This document shows positions 49,011 to 59,129 of a stretch of 64,000 nucleotides of DNA, piece by piece. The position numbers and the translations under genes are program-made. Within the stretch, counting starts at the first letter, position 1; every line of letters starts with the position of its first letter. The stretch covers positions 84,588,087 through 84,652,086 of the forward strand of contig NC_035448.2 of the NCBI RefSeq assembly GCF_002127325.2, read 5' to 3'. This stretch comes from Helianthus annuus. Its lineage: Eukaryota; Streptophyta; Magnoliopsida; Asterales; Asteraceae. Below the pieces are notes generated by a model that saw only the letters and a program-made list of their open reading frames with translations, did no database searches and was not told the DNA's origin.

Positions 49011-50920
49011 CAGAGAGAGAGAAAGAGAGAGAGAGAGTATTGCACAATTGGGCTTAACGTACGAGCGTACACGATGTACATTCCGCACGTTATAAACCCC
49101 AAAAACGAAACCCCGCTTGTACAAACAGACATACAAGTTAACAAATTCGCATGTTATAAGCAGCAAAATCCGCAAGTTCATAAAAATCAAAATCCGCATG
49201 TTATAAGTGAATCTCGTACGCATCGTACGTTAAGCACAATTGTACGTTAACCAACCCCTATATATATGAATCTAACAATTATATTAACTATATTACATTT
49301 AGCAACTTGGGTGAATAGTGCTTCCTTTGACTTTTTTTTGTGTTTTTGTTTTTATACTTTTACCTCTTACCTTTAGCATTGACACTTACAACCCCTTAAC
49401 TTTCTAAAGACTTTATAATCGAGTTTTACATGTTTATTTTCATGTACGTTTCGGTATAAATTCAAGTTTAGTTACGTTTTGACGTAAATGAGTTGGGTCA
49501 AATATAATATGTTCTTATGCTTATTACTATGTACGTTTCAGTTAATCTACTTTTTGACGTACTCAAGTCTTTACTTTTCTGAATTTTATTATTATTTTTT
49601 TGTGAACTTTTTTTTTACTTTTCTTTATTTTTAATGTTTTAGTTTTAGGTTCCTTTTTCATTAAAGTTATATTTAAGATGGCGTTTACATTTCCATTTAC
49701 AATTAATTTAAAATCAGCCCGTCCTACTGTCCAATTTAAATATATTTTTATGGTTTTCGGTCTATGTAAAACGTGTGTCGATATTCTTTTGAACATATTC
49801 CTTTCAGTTGGTATATTAAACCAAGATAGATATCGATCGAAACCCCGCAGCGTAGCGCGGCTAGTCTTACTAGTTATAATACATAAACAAACAAACGTAT
49901 CAGTAAGATCTCACTCATACGTAAATAATTTCAATACATATGGATTGTTAATTCAACCGATTTCTTGTTAAGTTTTTCATCTTTTTCGTAAACTTCTAAC
50001 ACTTCAGAGGTAAAATGTTCAGTATTTTTCTAAGTCTACCATTTTTCTGGGTTTCTGACGATAAAATGGTACAAGTCCATGTTAAAGAAACTGGCCAAAA
50101 CCCAACCAACTCGGCTGGTTCTGTTTAGTTTCTCTAAAAACGGTGGTTACCAGTTCGGCCCGGAAATCCTTGTAAAAACCAGATGAAGTCATCACTAGCC
50201 TGTTTATAACAGTTGATTATCTGTTTCTGATTCTGATTGATCATTTTCAAAACACACTTGCAAACATCTGATTGTGACTTACATGTATTTGTGCTCATGG
50301 TACGTACTACTGTCACTCAGTAATAGAATGACTACTACTGAGAAGTTACTGCTTACGTGTAGGTATTTAAAGCAGCAAGTTTAGTGGTTGACAACGTAAA
50401 CATTCTGCACGATAAGCAATTTCAACTTATCAGGTTTGCTTGTGAACCAAGTGATTTGAAACTTAGTTGCCTGATGTTGTTTAACTAAAGGGTATTTATA
50501 ATCTTGTTTTAGTGTGACAGCAGAGAAGTGGGTTCCCATAATAGAGGTACCTGTAAGCAACGTCAAGGGTTACTTGGAGAAGAAGAAACAAGAGGGCTTC
50601 TCTATCCTGGGCTTGGAGCAAACAGCTAACAGTGTTGCTCTAGACCAATATGTTTTCCCCAAAAAGACGGTACACCACCTTTTTTTTTTTTTTTTTTTTA
50701 ACAATTCTTCCTCGTGTGTTGGAGGGTAATTTAGACTTTTTGTTGGATTGTTGAACAGGTTTTGGTTGTTGGTAGAGAAAAAGAGGGTATCCCAGTGGAG
50801 TTGATTCATATACTTGATGGTTGCATTGAAATCCCTCAGCTGGGAGTTGTAAGATCACTCAATGTTCATGTCAGTGGCGCCATAGCGTTATGGGAGTATA
50901 CTCGACAGCAAAGAGCATGA
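37759..50920 (+). CDS. TARBP1/Trm3-like tRNA (guanosine-2'-O-)-methyltransferase, SPOUT family, 35 exons
   Basis: Exons: 37759-37911, 37977-38070, 38157-38245, 38356-38786, 38878-39085, 39467-39760, 40130-40265, 40619-40756, 40847-40928, 41019-41251, 41736-41849, 41940-42187, 42659-42838, 42911-43063, 43142-43279, 43374-43613, 43687-43805, 43875-43977, 44066-44227, 44293-44440, 44510-44610, 44815-44976, 45083-45130, 45211-45318, 45396-45470, 45555-45605, 45686-45829, 45900-46030, 46113-46200, 46274-46333, 46412-46631, 46703-46854, 50363-50433, 50513-50669, 50759-50920. They sum to 5,193 bases: 1,730 codons and TGA, in frame throughout. The long N-terminal part is helical and HEAT-like, without a sharp motif. 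The last 180 residues form the SpoU/SPOUT fold: [11 protein letters not shown] (motif 1), [12 protein letters not shown] (motif 2) and [20 protein letters not shown] (motif 3). The family makes Gm18 in tRNA; plant members run to about 1,800 residues. The first in-frame ATG is used, with a stop upstream at 37651. Introns after exons 7 and 26 have GC donors. Intron 32 is full of transposons. Confidence 0.9.
38075..38101 (+). repeat. (CCACA)n microsatellite in intron 2
   Basis: About five CCACA repeats, with one imperfect unit at the start, directly after the exon 2 donor. Length polymorphism is likely. Confidence 0.7.
40266..40618 (+). other. Intron 7 with a GC donor
   Basis: The exon ends CCTCAAG and the intron begins GCAAGC. 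The acceptor is TTTGCAG/TACGG. Joining here gives [11 protein letters not shown]. Using the nearest GT (TAT/GTGTCT) would give a stop within four codons of exon 8, so the GC-AG reading is forced by the frame. Confidence 0.75.
45606..45685 (+). other. Intron 26 with a GC donor
   Basis: The exon ends ACTCAG and the intron begins GCAAGTAAT, the GC-AG consensus. The acceptor is TTGCAG/GCTCTG. A GT four bases further (GCAA/GTAATA) would lead to a stop about 18 codons later. Confidence 0.8.
47158..47562. mobile_element. Fold-back MITE A in intron 32
   Basis: A near-perfect inverted repeat of about 200 bp per arm around 47362. The left arm starts GGGGACCGCTAAAATGAGAA, and the right arm ends with the complement of CCTAAAATAAGAACCACCTC. 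It sits in TA repeats and has no coding capacity: the 151-codon frame through it is a palindrome artefact. It shares its outer 50 bp with element B. Confidence 0.8.
47563..47627. repeat. (TA)n microsatellite between two fold-back elements
   Basis: About 60 bp of uninterrupted AT dinucleotides between elements A and B. Similar short TA runs flank both elements on their outer sides. Confidence 0.9.
47628..48021. mobile_element. Fold-back MITE B in intron 32
   Basis: An almost perfect palindrome, arms about 190 bp, centre near 47825 in a T-rich loop. It begins GGGGATCGCTAGAATGAAAA and ends with the complement of GAGCCGCTAGAATGAAAACC. Each arm contains a nested dyad: CTACACCCCACGGAGGGGCG and its complement about 90 bp apart. 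A transcript could therefore fold as one long hairpin or as a cloverleaf-like form. Confidence 0.85.
48136..48837. mobile_element. hAT-like non-autonomous element, 702 bp
   Basis: Perfect 17-bp terminal inverted repeats, CATAGTTATCGATAGCG, are flanked by the 8-bp direct duplication GTTGAAAT (48128-48135 and 48838-48845), the duplication size typical of hAT transposons. The ends are rich in ATAGCG words (subterminal repeats). The centre holds a tandem repeat and no transposase. Confidence 0.85.
48288..48478 (+). repeat. Tandem repeat inside the hAT-like element, about 74 bp x 2.5
   Basis: The unit GCTGGAAACCAGGAAGAAGA...TTAGGCTTTAGGGTT occurs at about 48290 and 48363, with a shortened third copy at about 48435. 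The third copy lacks one GATGAAGAAGAA segment. Confidence 0.8.
48979..49038. repeat. Compound (GT)n(TA)n(GA)n microsatellite
   Basis: GTGTGTGT, then about 26 bp of TA, then about 27 bp of GA with one interruption, between MITE C and the next inverted-repeat element. Confidence 0.9.
49044..49256. mobile_element. Short inverted-repeat element (MITE D)
   Basis: The left end, CACAATTGGGCTTAACGTACGA, corresponds to the complement of the right end (GTACGTTAAGCACAATTG). The middle has repeated CCGCA(C/A/T)GTTATAA words. About 210 bp; TA-rich sequence flanks the right side. Confidence 0.55.
49271..49873 (+). mobile_element. Helitron-like element, 3' end clear, 5' end tentative
   Basis: CCCCGCAGCGTAGCGCGG forms a GC-rich hairpin at 49843-49860. 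It is followed 9 bases later by CTAG at 49870-49873 and a T, which is the arrangement of plant Helitron 3' ends (hairpin, CTRR, T). A TC start after an A at 49271 is a possible 5' end but not diagnostic. No Rep/helicase coding sequence, so it would be non-autonomous. Confidence 0.5.
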
Positions 50921-52383
50921 AACTCTCGACATATCCAATTATGTCATCTGGAAATGAGTTTGTTATGTTTACGTCCAACTATTTATAACGTTTCACAAGA
51001 ACTAAAAGGATCTTCCCCTTTCAAACCCAGGTTTGCCTTTGCTAATGGTTCCACCCCATTTTACGCTAATCTTCTACTAACCTTATGAACCCAATCCAGC
51101 TAAGTGAATATACGGATTTTATGTATAAAATAATCATGATATTATTTTTAACTTTTTTATATGTGTTGAACTATTACGGAATACAGATGACATTTTTTCC
51201 TATCAAAAAATCAAAAGATTAAATGAAAACTGGTGACTTTCACCAAGAGCCCGTTCCATCGCTTACTTGATTAGAAAAAAAACAATGACACTATTTCTTA
51301 TAAGGTGGCATCGTTTTCTTCTAAATAGACAGTTAATGTAGGTTACCACCATTTTGATAACGGTGACATTGTCGTGATTGGTGAGTGAATATGGTGTTTT
51401 TAACAATGTAATTTAAGATGTAAAATCAATCAAACAGACTTATTTTAATCAGAATCAATTAAAAACTAATTTCTTTCTTTCTTTTTATTCTTGTTACCTC
51501 TCTATCAATTTCTCACCTACTTTTTTATTCTTGTACATTGACTCTTCATACACATTCTCGAGAGACAGGCCTTGAAAACTGCTTAACTACTTTATCATTC
51601 GCCTATATAAAATTTATACTCAAATACTTTATGTTTCCTCTGTATTACAACTTTGGATCCATTTCACATCAATAACCTGACCATAGATAGGCCTAAGACA
51701 AGTTTATTTTGAAGTATATACTCGCATACCAAGTATGGTTCGTTACAATCTATCTTTTCAGTGGATATATGAATGATATCATCAATATATATCACTGTTT
51801 TAAACCTAAGCATCACACGTATTGGAATCGATTAACGAGATTAGTATGAATAGAATACCATCATAAATGCTCGATTCTTGCATCCACATGTGCCAGGAAT
51901 TTTTATGTTTCTTCATATTTTATTTTATGCAAGACAATTTCTTCAAATGTTATGCTTCGGTCCAATTCAGTTTTATACGCCTATTTTTGGTATAACCCGT
52001 AAATCAAACTGTTCGCTACGGTTTAAATATTTTGATACCAACCAACCGGCATTTCAGAAAGAAAACCGACTGTGAAACTAAACTGATGACCCGTTTGAAT
52101 GGTTTCACAGTTTTAAACCGAGCCATGAACAACCCTACATGGATTGGATTCAAGCCATTTTCCATATTCGGAATTTGAAATAGCATATATGTAGTTAGTG
52201 GGCTCACCTTGATTGATACGGTCCAACCCGATACGATCCGAGTTGCCGTCAATTGTGTGAAACAACCCACGTTTAATATTTGTTCTTTGCATGTTTGGTC
52301 CCATGTTCTGCATGTTCTCCCACGTAGTTATCTAGTTGATCTAGAATGGTCTTAAGTTTACATTATAGTTTGCATGTTTAGTT
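50921..52383. other. 3' flank of the methyltransferase gene, no gene recognised
   Basis: AT-rich sequence after the stop codon. It probably contains the 3' UTR in the first 200-300 bases, but I cannot fix a polyadenylation site. No frame of protein character and no LTR boundary was recognised before the Athila-like gag begins. Confidence 0.5.
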
Positions 52384-54111
52384 GAAATTAATACATATTC
52401 ACAAGAGGACGGGGAATCCTTATATGAAACTTGGGAAAGGTTCAAGGAGCTATTACGCAAGTGTCCCCATTACGGCCTCGCAATATGGCAACAAGTATCC
52501 ACTTTCTATAATGGATTGTTGCCACACACTAGGCAGACACTTGATTCTAGCTCCGGGGGACTTTTAGGTAATCGACGCCCACACGAAATATATAATCAAA
52601 TTGAGGAAATTGCTCAAACCAATTTTCAATGGCACACCCCCCGGGGAAATAAGTCTATCGCCCCGGGCGCCCATAAGGTCGATGAAAGCACTTCTTTACA
52701 AGCCCAAATCGAGGCTCTTTCTTCAAAGATAAAAAAATTGGAAATGACAAAAACAGTCTCGGTTATGGCTTGTGAAGGGTGTGGTGGGTCACATGAAGAT
52801 TGGAGTTGCATGAAAGAAACAGACGATCAACAAGAAATGGTAAACTACATTGATAATAGACCTAGGCCGTCGGGTCCCCCAACGGGAACTTACAACCAAG
52901 GATGGCGAAACCACCCAAACCTTGGTTGGAGGGAACCCGGCAATAGTAGTAACCAACAAACCCAACGAACAAACTTTCAGCAACCAAGAAATGAGTCACA
53001 AAATTTCACTCAACAACAAGGTGGACGAGAAAGGCTCGAAGATACTATATCTCGCCTCGTCTCTGACACTGATAAGAAAAACTCGGAAAGATTTCTACAA
53101 TTAGAATCTAATTTTAGAAATCAACAAGCTAGCATTCAAAACATAGAAAAACAATTAAATCAAATAGCTCAAAACTTTTCCGAGAGACCACAAGGCGCAT
53201 TACCCAGCAATACCGAAACAAACCCAAAGGCGCAAGTTCACCTCATCACACTACGAAACCGCACCGTAGGGCCTGCAGAAGTGCCACCGCCAACGGAAGA
53301 AACAGTACCGACACCTCTGCAGGAGAAGAACTCTCCTCCACCACCAGAGCCGACCAAGGCTCCTCGAGTTCCGTACCCCGGTAGGTTAATTCGTCAAAAG
53401 ACAAATGAGCAATTCGCAAAATTCGAAAGTCTGTTAAAACAATTGCACGTAAATATTCCTTTTATCGAAGTCCTAACCCAAATGCCCAAATACTCTAAAT
53501 TCATGAGGGACTTCCTTACGCATAAGAGGAAAATTGAAAATTTGCAATTAGTTAATTTAGGCGAAGAATGCTCTGCCCTCGTGCTCAATAAACTTCCCCA
53601 AAAGAAAATCGATCCCGAAAGCTTCACGATTCCATGCTCAATAGGGGAATCGCCCGTTCGCAATGCCTTAGCCGACCTAGGAGCTAGCATTAACCTCATG
53701 CCCTCGTCAATGTTCAAAAGGCTCGGCTTGGGAACCACGAGCCCTACAAAAATGAGCATACAACTCGCTGATCGATCCGTCAAATTCCTACAAGGTGTCA
53801 TCGAGAATGTCTTGGTAAAGGTAAGCAGATTCGTTTATCCAGCTGACTTTGTCATACTCGATATGGAGGAAGACACCGAGGTCCCCCTTATACTAGGGAG
53901 ACCCTTCCTTGCCACAGCCCAAGCAGTGGTGGATATGAATGACGGGACACTCACCTTGAGGTATGGGGATGATGAAGTGAAATTCGGAGTTGGGAAGAGA
54001 ATAGAAGATGACGACCCGGTCAATTACATGAAGGTTATTGATTCGAGCTTGGATGCTGCTCTCCGACGGTGTAACATGGGACGCCAAGCATCCCACTCAG
54101 AAAATATATAA
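52384..54111 (+). pseudogene. Athila-like gag (C-terminal part) and protease
   Basis: The frame is open from about 52369, after a TAG at 52366. Family-like protein starts near 52384 with EINTYSQEDGESLYETWERF, followed by FKELLRKCPHYGL and FYNGLLPHTRQTLD. The gag is therefore missing its N-terminus and start codon; internal TTG/ATG codons are not credible starts. Next come a zinc-knuckle remnant (CEGCGGSHEDWSC), a Gln/Asn-rich linker and a coiled-coil-like part (RFLQLESNFRNQQASIQNIE). A Pro-rich segment and an aspartic protease with NALADLGASINLMP and LILGRPFLATAQAVVDM follow. It ends with a TAA at 54109-54111. No RT, RNase H or integrase follows. The gag-protease style fits the Athila lineage. 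Confidence 0.8.
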
Positions 54112-55913
54112 CCTCGAATCGGGTCTAGCCAAGGACCCTTATAAACGTGGCGCACCACGGAGGCATTCCGCGGAACTATCCTTAGTTTAGTTTAATCTTT
54201 TAGTCTTATTTTGCAGAATAAAACACACTCATGGTGGTAATGGATGAAAAAGGGAACGAGAAAAATGGAACCATGCACGAAGAACAGAGCAACCCGACAC
54301 AAATCTCCATCACAGAAGGCTCAACACGGGCCGTGCTCAACCAACACGCCCCCGTGCTGAGCCACCTGCAGGAAAACACCCAGTTCAGGTAACTGGACAC
54401 GGGCCGTGTTCAGCGGACACGCCCCCGTGTCCAGGCTTCTGTTTCAATTCTCTAATTTTTGTTACTGGCACTTGACCACGGGGCCGTGCCCGGTCACCAC
54501 GGGGCCGTGTCCAGGATGCCAGTAACAAAAATCTTTGCTTTTTAAACCACTTTTACACATTCTAATCAACCAAAAACCTTATTTTTGGACACATTGAGGA
54601 CAATGTGTAATTTAAGTGTGGGGGGGATGCTAAAACCTTGAATTTTGCAAATCCTAAATACAAGCCTTACACAAAACTCTATTGGAACCGCTAAACACCC
54701 CAAATTTTTTCAAAAACTCTTTCAATTTTTTTTTATCATTTACTTGTCTTAGTTTAAGTTGGGAATAACAAGTTCTAAAAAGGTTATATTTTTACAAGTT
54801 TACAACCGATAGCGTCGTGATAACAAAGAACCAACATAAGAAAATTATGAAACGGCATAACAAGTCTAGTTAAAAATTCGATTATATATACTTGATCACA
54901 TTAAAAACCCATTCCCACAAAAGTGAGTTTTGAGCCTTTATTGAGCATAAAAATATACATATTTAGACTAAATGCTCATTTTTCGTTTCTTGTGTGAATA
55001 GCCGCTTGGTTCTTACAACTCTAGAACTTGCCACGACGATACATTCCCGGTCCTTACCAACTTAAACCCAAGTAAGTAAGTGATGGAGGCATTAGGACTA
55101 ACCATATTTTTCTTTCTAAACCATTATTTTTCTTTTTTTTATCACCTACCCAAAATCCCCCTAGATAGCCCCTTTGAGCCTAAACCTTTCATTTCATTAC
55201 CCCAAAACCCTTTTTACCCACCAAAAACCATTTTTATTTTTCACCCTTTATTTTAGTAACAAGCTCGGTTCTTCGTAAACTCGCCTTTTTATGTGATGAA
55301 AAAAAAAAAAAACAACAACAACAACAATGATGAAGTCAAAAACAAACAAAAGCTATATAAAAGCTTGTTTGGAGAAATACTTCAAAATAAAAAGTCACGA
55401 AAAACAAGGTATGTCACGAAAACCGACGCTTTTTACGATTTTCGCCCTTTTACTAACCACTAACCCAACCACCCACCTTTAACCCAAGCCTAACCCTTCA
55501 CCCAAAAGTCCTCTTGATATTTACAAAGGTGAAAAGTTAAAAAGGAGGAGGATTGATTGCTTGGCAAGCCTATGGAAGGCGTAAGTTCCATGCCGCTCTC
55601 GAGTGATTCACTAAAAATCTACACCTTCGGCCAAGTGTTGAGTGATCCCCCGTGAGGTATGTGAACTTGTATATAAATGGAATTTTAATAAGGCATGCTA
55701 TGCCCAAATAAGTAATTTATCTTATGAAACGTTCAAAATAAATCATAACGAATAGGATTGTAAATAAATAAAAATAAAACTTACTAAGACCTTGGATTCC
55801 CGACACTCTAGGACAAGCTAAAAACTTTCTCTTCTACCTATTCCATTTGGAGTGTAAGCCACATTTAAAGAGTTTTGCTTGAGGACAAGCAAAAGTTCAA
55901 GTGTGGGGGTATT
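54112..55913 (+). other. 3' internal region of the Athila-like element with purine tract
   Basis: Non-coding. It holds three paired CACGGG(G)CCGTG units (54328-54362, 54397-54436, 54474-54514), AAGTGTGGGGGGGATGC at about 54617 and a second purine tract, CAAGTGTGGGGGTATT (55899-55913), directly before the LTR. The pol region expected between protease and this part is absent. Confidence 0.65.
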
Positions 55914-57607
55914 TGATGTGTGTAAAATGCAACATATAAATCACATCAATTAAGGCATAAAACTAACCCTTTTTAAGTACTAATGTTGGAAAAAGAGTGT
56001 TTTTGTCTTCCTTTTTGTATTTTCAGGATGAAATGAGCTCAAAATCACAAAAGAAGCAAAAAGACAACTAATTCTAGCATAAATACAAGAAAAGGAACAA
56101 AAGTAGACTGCCCGGACCCTCAACGGCACCTCCCAAGTCAAAGAAGAGAAAACAGAGACTGAACACGCCCCGTGTCCAGCGAACACGGGGGCGTGCCCAG
56201 GAAGCAGCAGAAAAGACAAACCAGTAGAAGCTTCCATTGCCCACCACGGGGCCGTGTCCAGCGGGCACGGGGGCGTGGTGAAAGTACAGCAGGCACATTA
56301 ATTGTAATTGCAAATTACAATTAATGAAGAGAGAGAATGTCAGACGGGCACGGGGGCGTGTCCAGCGGACACGGGGCCGTGCCCAGCCTTCTGTTCAGCC
56401 TATAAATAGGGGTGCTTGGCTTCATTCCATCTGATCCCTTGGCACACCACCTCTCTCACACTTCATCCACCACCCACCACCACCATAACACCATCATCCA
56501 CCACCATCATCCATTGTCCATCGTAGAGTGTGTGAGTCGTCTCGGGATCCAAGATTGATCGTAAGAGTTCTTGACAAACAAGGCCATGTTTGCCTAAGTC
56601 TCTTACATCACTTGGTGAAGACAAGTGTTTAGTATAATACTTTTTATTTTTAATCTTTTGCACTTTTTATTTGGTTTTGTATTAATGACTTTAATAACTA
56701 GTTACTTATGTTGAAGGTGATCTTTCCTTATCGTTTGTCCGTGGTGTCTTGGCGTTATTTTACTGTCTATATAAAATAAAAGATTTTCACCATTCATATC
56801 TCCACGGTCTATATGGAGGTATGTTGGCTACCTGGTCGGGGGTTAAGGGAACGGTTTGGTAAAGGTCTTGCCCTTGTTCAGCGTTTAGAGGTCCTGCTTG
56901 GGACCTGGGTCAAATTTAGTAGGATCTCCTTCAATACCCATAGGTATTGGATGGCGGGGATCCAAACTCTTTGACCCCCTCATAAGTTAACTACTATTAA
57001 TACTATAACCCGGCTATTTAGGACTGTATCCCTGCTGACTCAGACTACTTAGCCGAGGGTAACGTCACCGTAGAAAGCGGGGCCTACCACAATTTGCATT
57101 AATAACTTAATTCATTATCTTTCAATAATCCGACCCTTTAGGATTGTATCCTTGCTGACTCAAACTACTGGGTTGAGGGTAACGTCGCCTTCAAAAGAGG
57201 GGCCTACTACAATAACTAAGATAATCTCTTAAACAAGTGCAAAAGTGCGAAAATAATCAAAGGTTATACTAATACACGTGTCGGATCCAAGTGATTCATC
57301 TTGTCTATCTGTTTTTATTTTATTTTATTTTTCAGCATTTAGTTAGTTTTTATTTTTCTTAGTTTAAAACATTTTTCTCACTTTTTGATTTGATTAGACG
57401 CTGAGGATAAACCGGTATTAAAAGCTCTTGTGTCCTTGGACGACCTCGGTATCTTACCAACACTATACTACGTCCACGATGGGTGCACTTGCCCATATGT
57501 GTGTTTAGTGTTAGTAAATATCGTGTTTTATAAATTTAAAACTTGGCTAAAAGTGTAAAAAGGGGCTTAAATATATATCAAAATTATAACACACTTCACG
57601 CACATCA
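55914..57607 (+). repeat. 3' LTR of the Athila-like element
   Basis: Begins TGATGTGTG after a purine tract and ends CGCACATCA, so the ends form the inverted repeat TGATGTG/CACATCA; 1,694 bp. A TATA box (TATAAATA, 56401-56408) follows three more CACGGGGCCGTG-type pairs. The 5' LTR is missing, so the target duplication cannot be checked. Confidence 0.75.
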
Positions 57608-57915
57608 TGCATACTTAGCACATCACTTTACAATACATTTCATGCTATGTATGCCCATTGTGTGCATACTTAGTACATTGTTCTACATACATTTCATGCT
57701 ATGTATGCCCGTTGTGTGCGTACTTAGTACATTGCTTTACAATACATTTCATGCTATGTATGCCCATTGTGTGCGTACTTAGTACATTGCTTGACATTAC
57801 ATTTTCATGCTATGTATGCCCATTGTGTGCGTACTTAGTACATAGTTTCACATTGCATTTCATGCTATTTATGCCCATTGTGTGCATACTTAGTACAATT
57901 GTTTACATCACATGC
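57600..57915 (+). repeat. Tandem repeat, about 60 bp x 5
   Basis: The unit contains CATTTCATGCTATGTATGCC, CATTGTGTGCATACTTAG and TACATTGCTTTACAATA. Five copies plus a partial first one. The apparent 103-codon protein with repeated HFMLCMPIVC is only this repeat translated. The array abuts the Athila LTR end, which appears to have inserted at its edge. Confidence 0.9.
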
Positions 57916-59129
57916 CTTCATTTTGGTACAACATTTGGTTTGTTTAACATGGAACAATACATTCATTAACATTAGCTACGCCGTTCGTTAGTAGGTAGTG
58001 GTACCATAGGAATTGACAACTCCCGTTCCTGAAATCCTGGGTTTGTTTGGATTGGAAGGAATGACCGAATTCGATATACATAACTTAGATAAACCATTAA
58101 ATTGTTTAAGGGTTTATCGCCACAGTCTCAAGGCTTGGATGTATGCATATTTACAATACCGCACAAATGTTAATATCAGTAGAGTATGCATTGTTCCACA
58201 AAACATAACGTTGATTTAAACCATGTTTTACTTCAACACCTTGTTTTGTGCATTTTACATATGGTTGAGTTGATACATCTCGCTTACCATACAAGATATA
58301 TTTTGGGTACACATTACATTATCTACATTGAACATGAACATTTTTGACATTGATATACATACTTGGTGGTTTACATTGAACATAGACATTTCGACATGGT
58401 TTACACAATAGCACTTGACATTTGGTTTATACATGAACAATTTACATGGTGGTTGGTTTGGGTAAATGGTTGGAGTAACGTGGCGTATGTAATATGATAC
58501 AAACATGGTGGATACGCCGCTGGTACTTCCTATATATAAATGCCTGTATAATATTACATATCGTAGCGTTATCTAAATCATTTCAGTATAAACACATTGC
58601 ATTTTATACAAATAACATATTCCTCACAAGACATTGTTTTACAAACGACTTATCTTATACAAACTCGTTTTACATGGTTATCCATTTAACCATACAGTGT
58701 TCTCTTATTTATACATATCATCTGATCTTATCGTTTTTCAAATGATTTACAAGACAAAGCAAATTACAAGGTTCATGACTAAACATTTTCTCAAACATAA
58801 GTCATGAATTCCGTTTTCACAAAACCAATGTATCTCACAGGCATTTTTATGCTGACGTACCTATTTTCACATATGTTTTCAGGAGATGATGCATAGGACT
58901 TATCAAGATATACTTAGGCGGACCTGTGCCTTAGTGACTTAAAACGAGACAAGAACTAGTTAATTTATGTTATGTACTATTTGGTTCTTGTTTAAACAAT
59001 GTAAACTTTCATGTTTGATCAATAAAACGAAACTTCAATTGCCATGGATTTGAAACAATTAATTCTGTTACAACACTCCCCGACATTTCCGCCACGTTTT
59101 GTATGTTCTACGTGGTCGGGGTGTGACAG
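57608..59129 (+). repeat. 3' part of another gypsy-like LTR
   Basis: Ends GTGGTCGGGGTGTGACA at 59129, with the CCCCGAC...GTCGGGG dyad 45 bp upstream that is common at such LTR ends. No coding sequence. The left part was displaced by the Athila-like element and was not located. Confidence 0.5.

Larger units (their letters stand above)
46855..50362 (+). other. Intron 32 (3.5 kb) loaded with small transposons
   Basis: It has a GTACGT donor and a TTACGTGTAG acceptor. It divides SPOUT motif 1 (ARTCE / VFKAASLV) and is by far the longest intron of the gene; most are 70-500 bp. It holds four inverted-repeat elements, a hAT-like insertion, a Helitron-like end and long TA and GA runs. 49874-50362 has no recognised element and may be original intron. 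Confidence 0.85.

Noticed and set aside
57543..57969. ORFs of 79 and 103 aa with repeated HFMLCMPIVC
   Set aside because: Direct translation of a 60-bp tandem DNA repeat.
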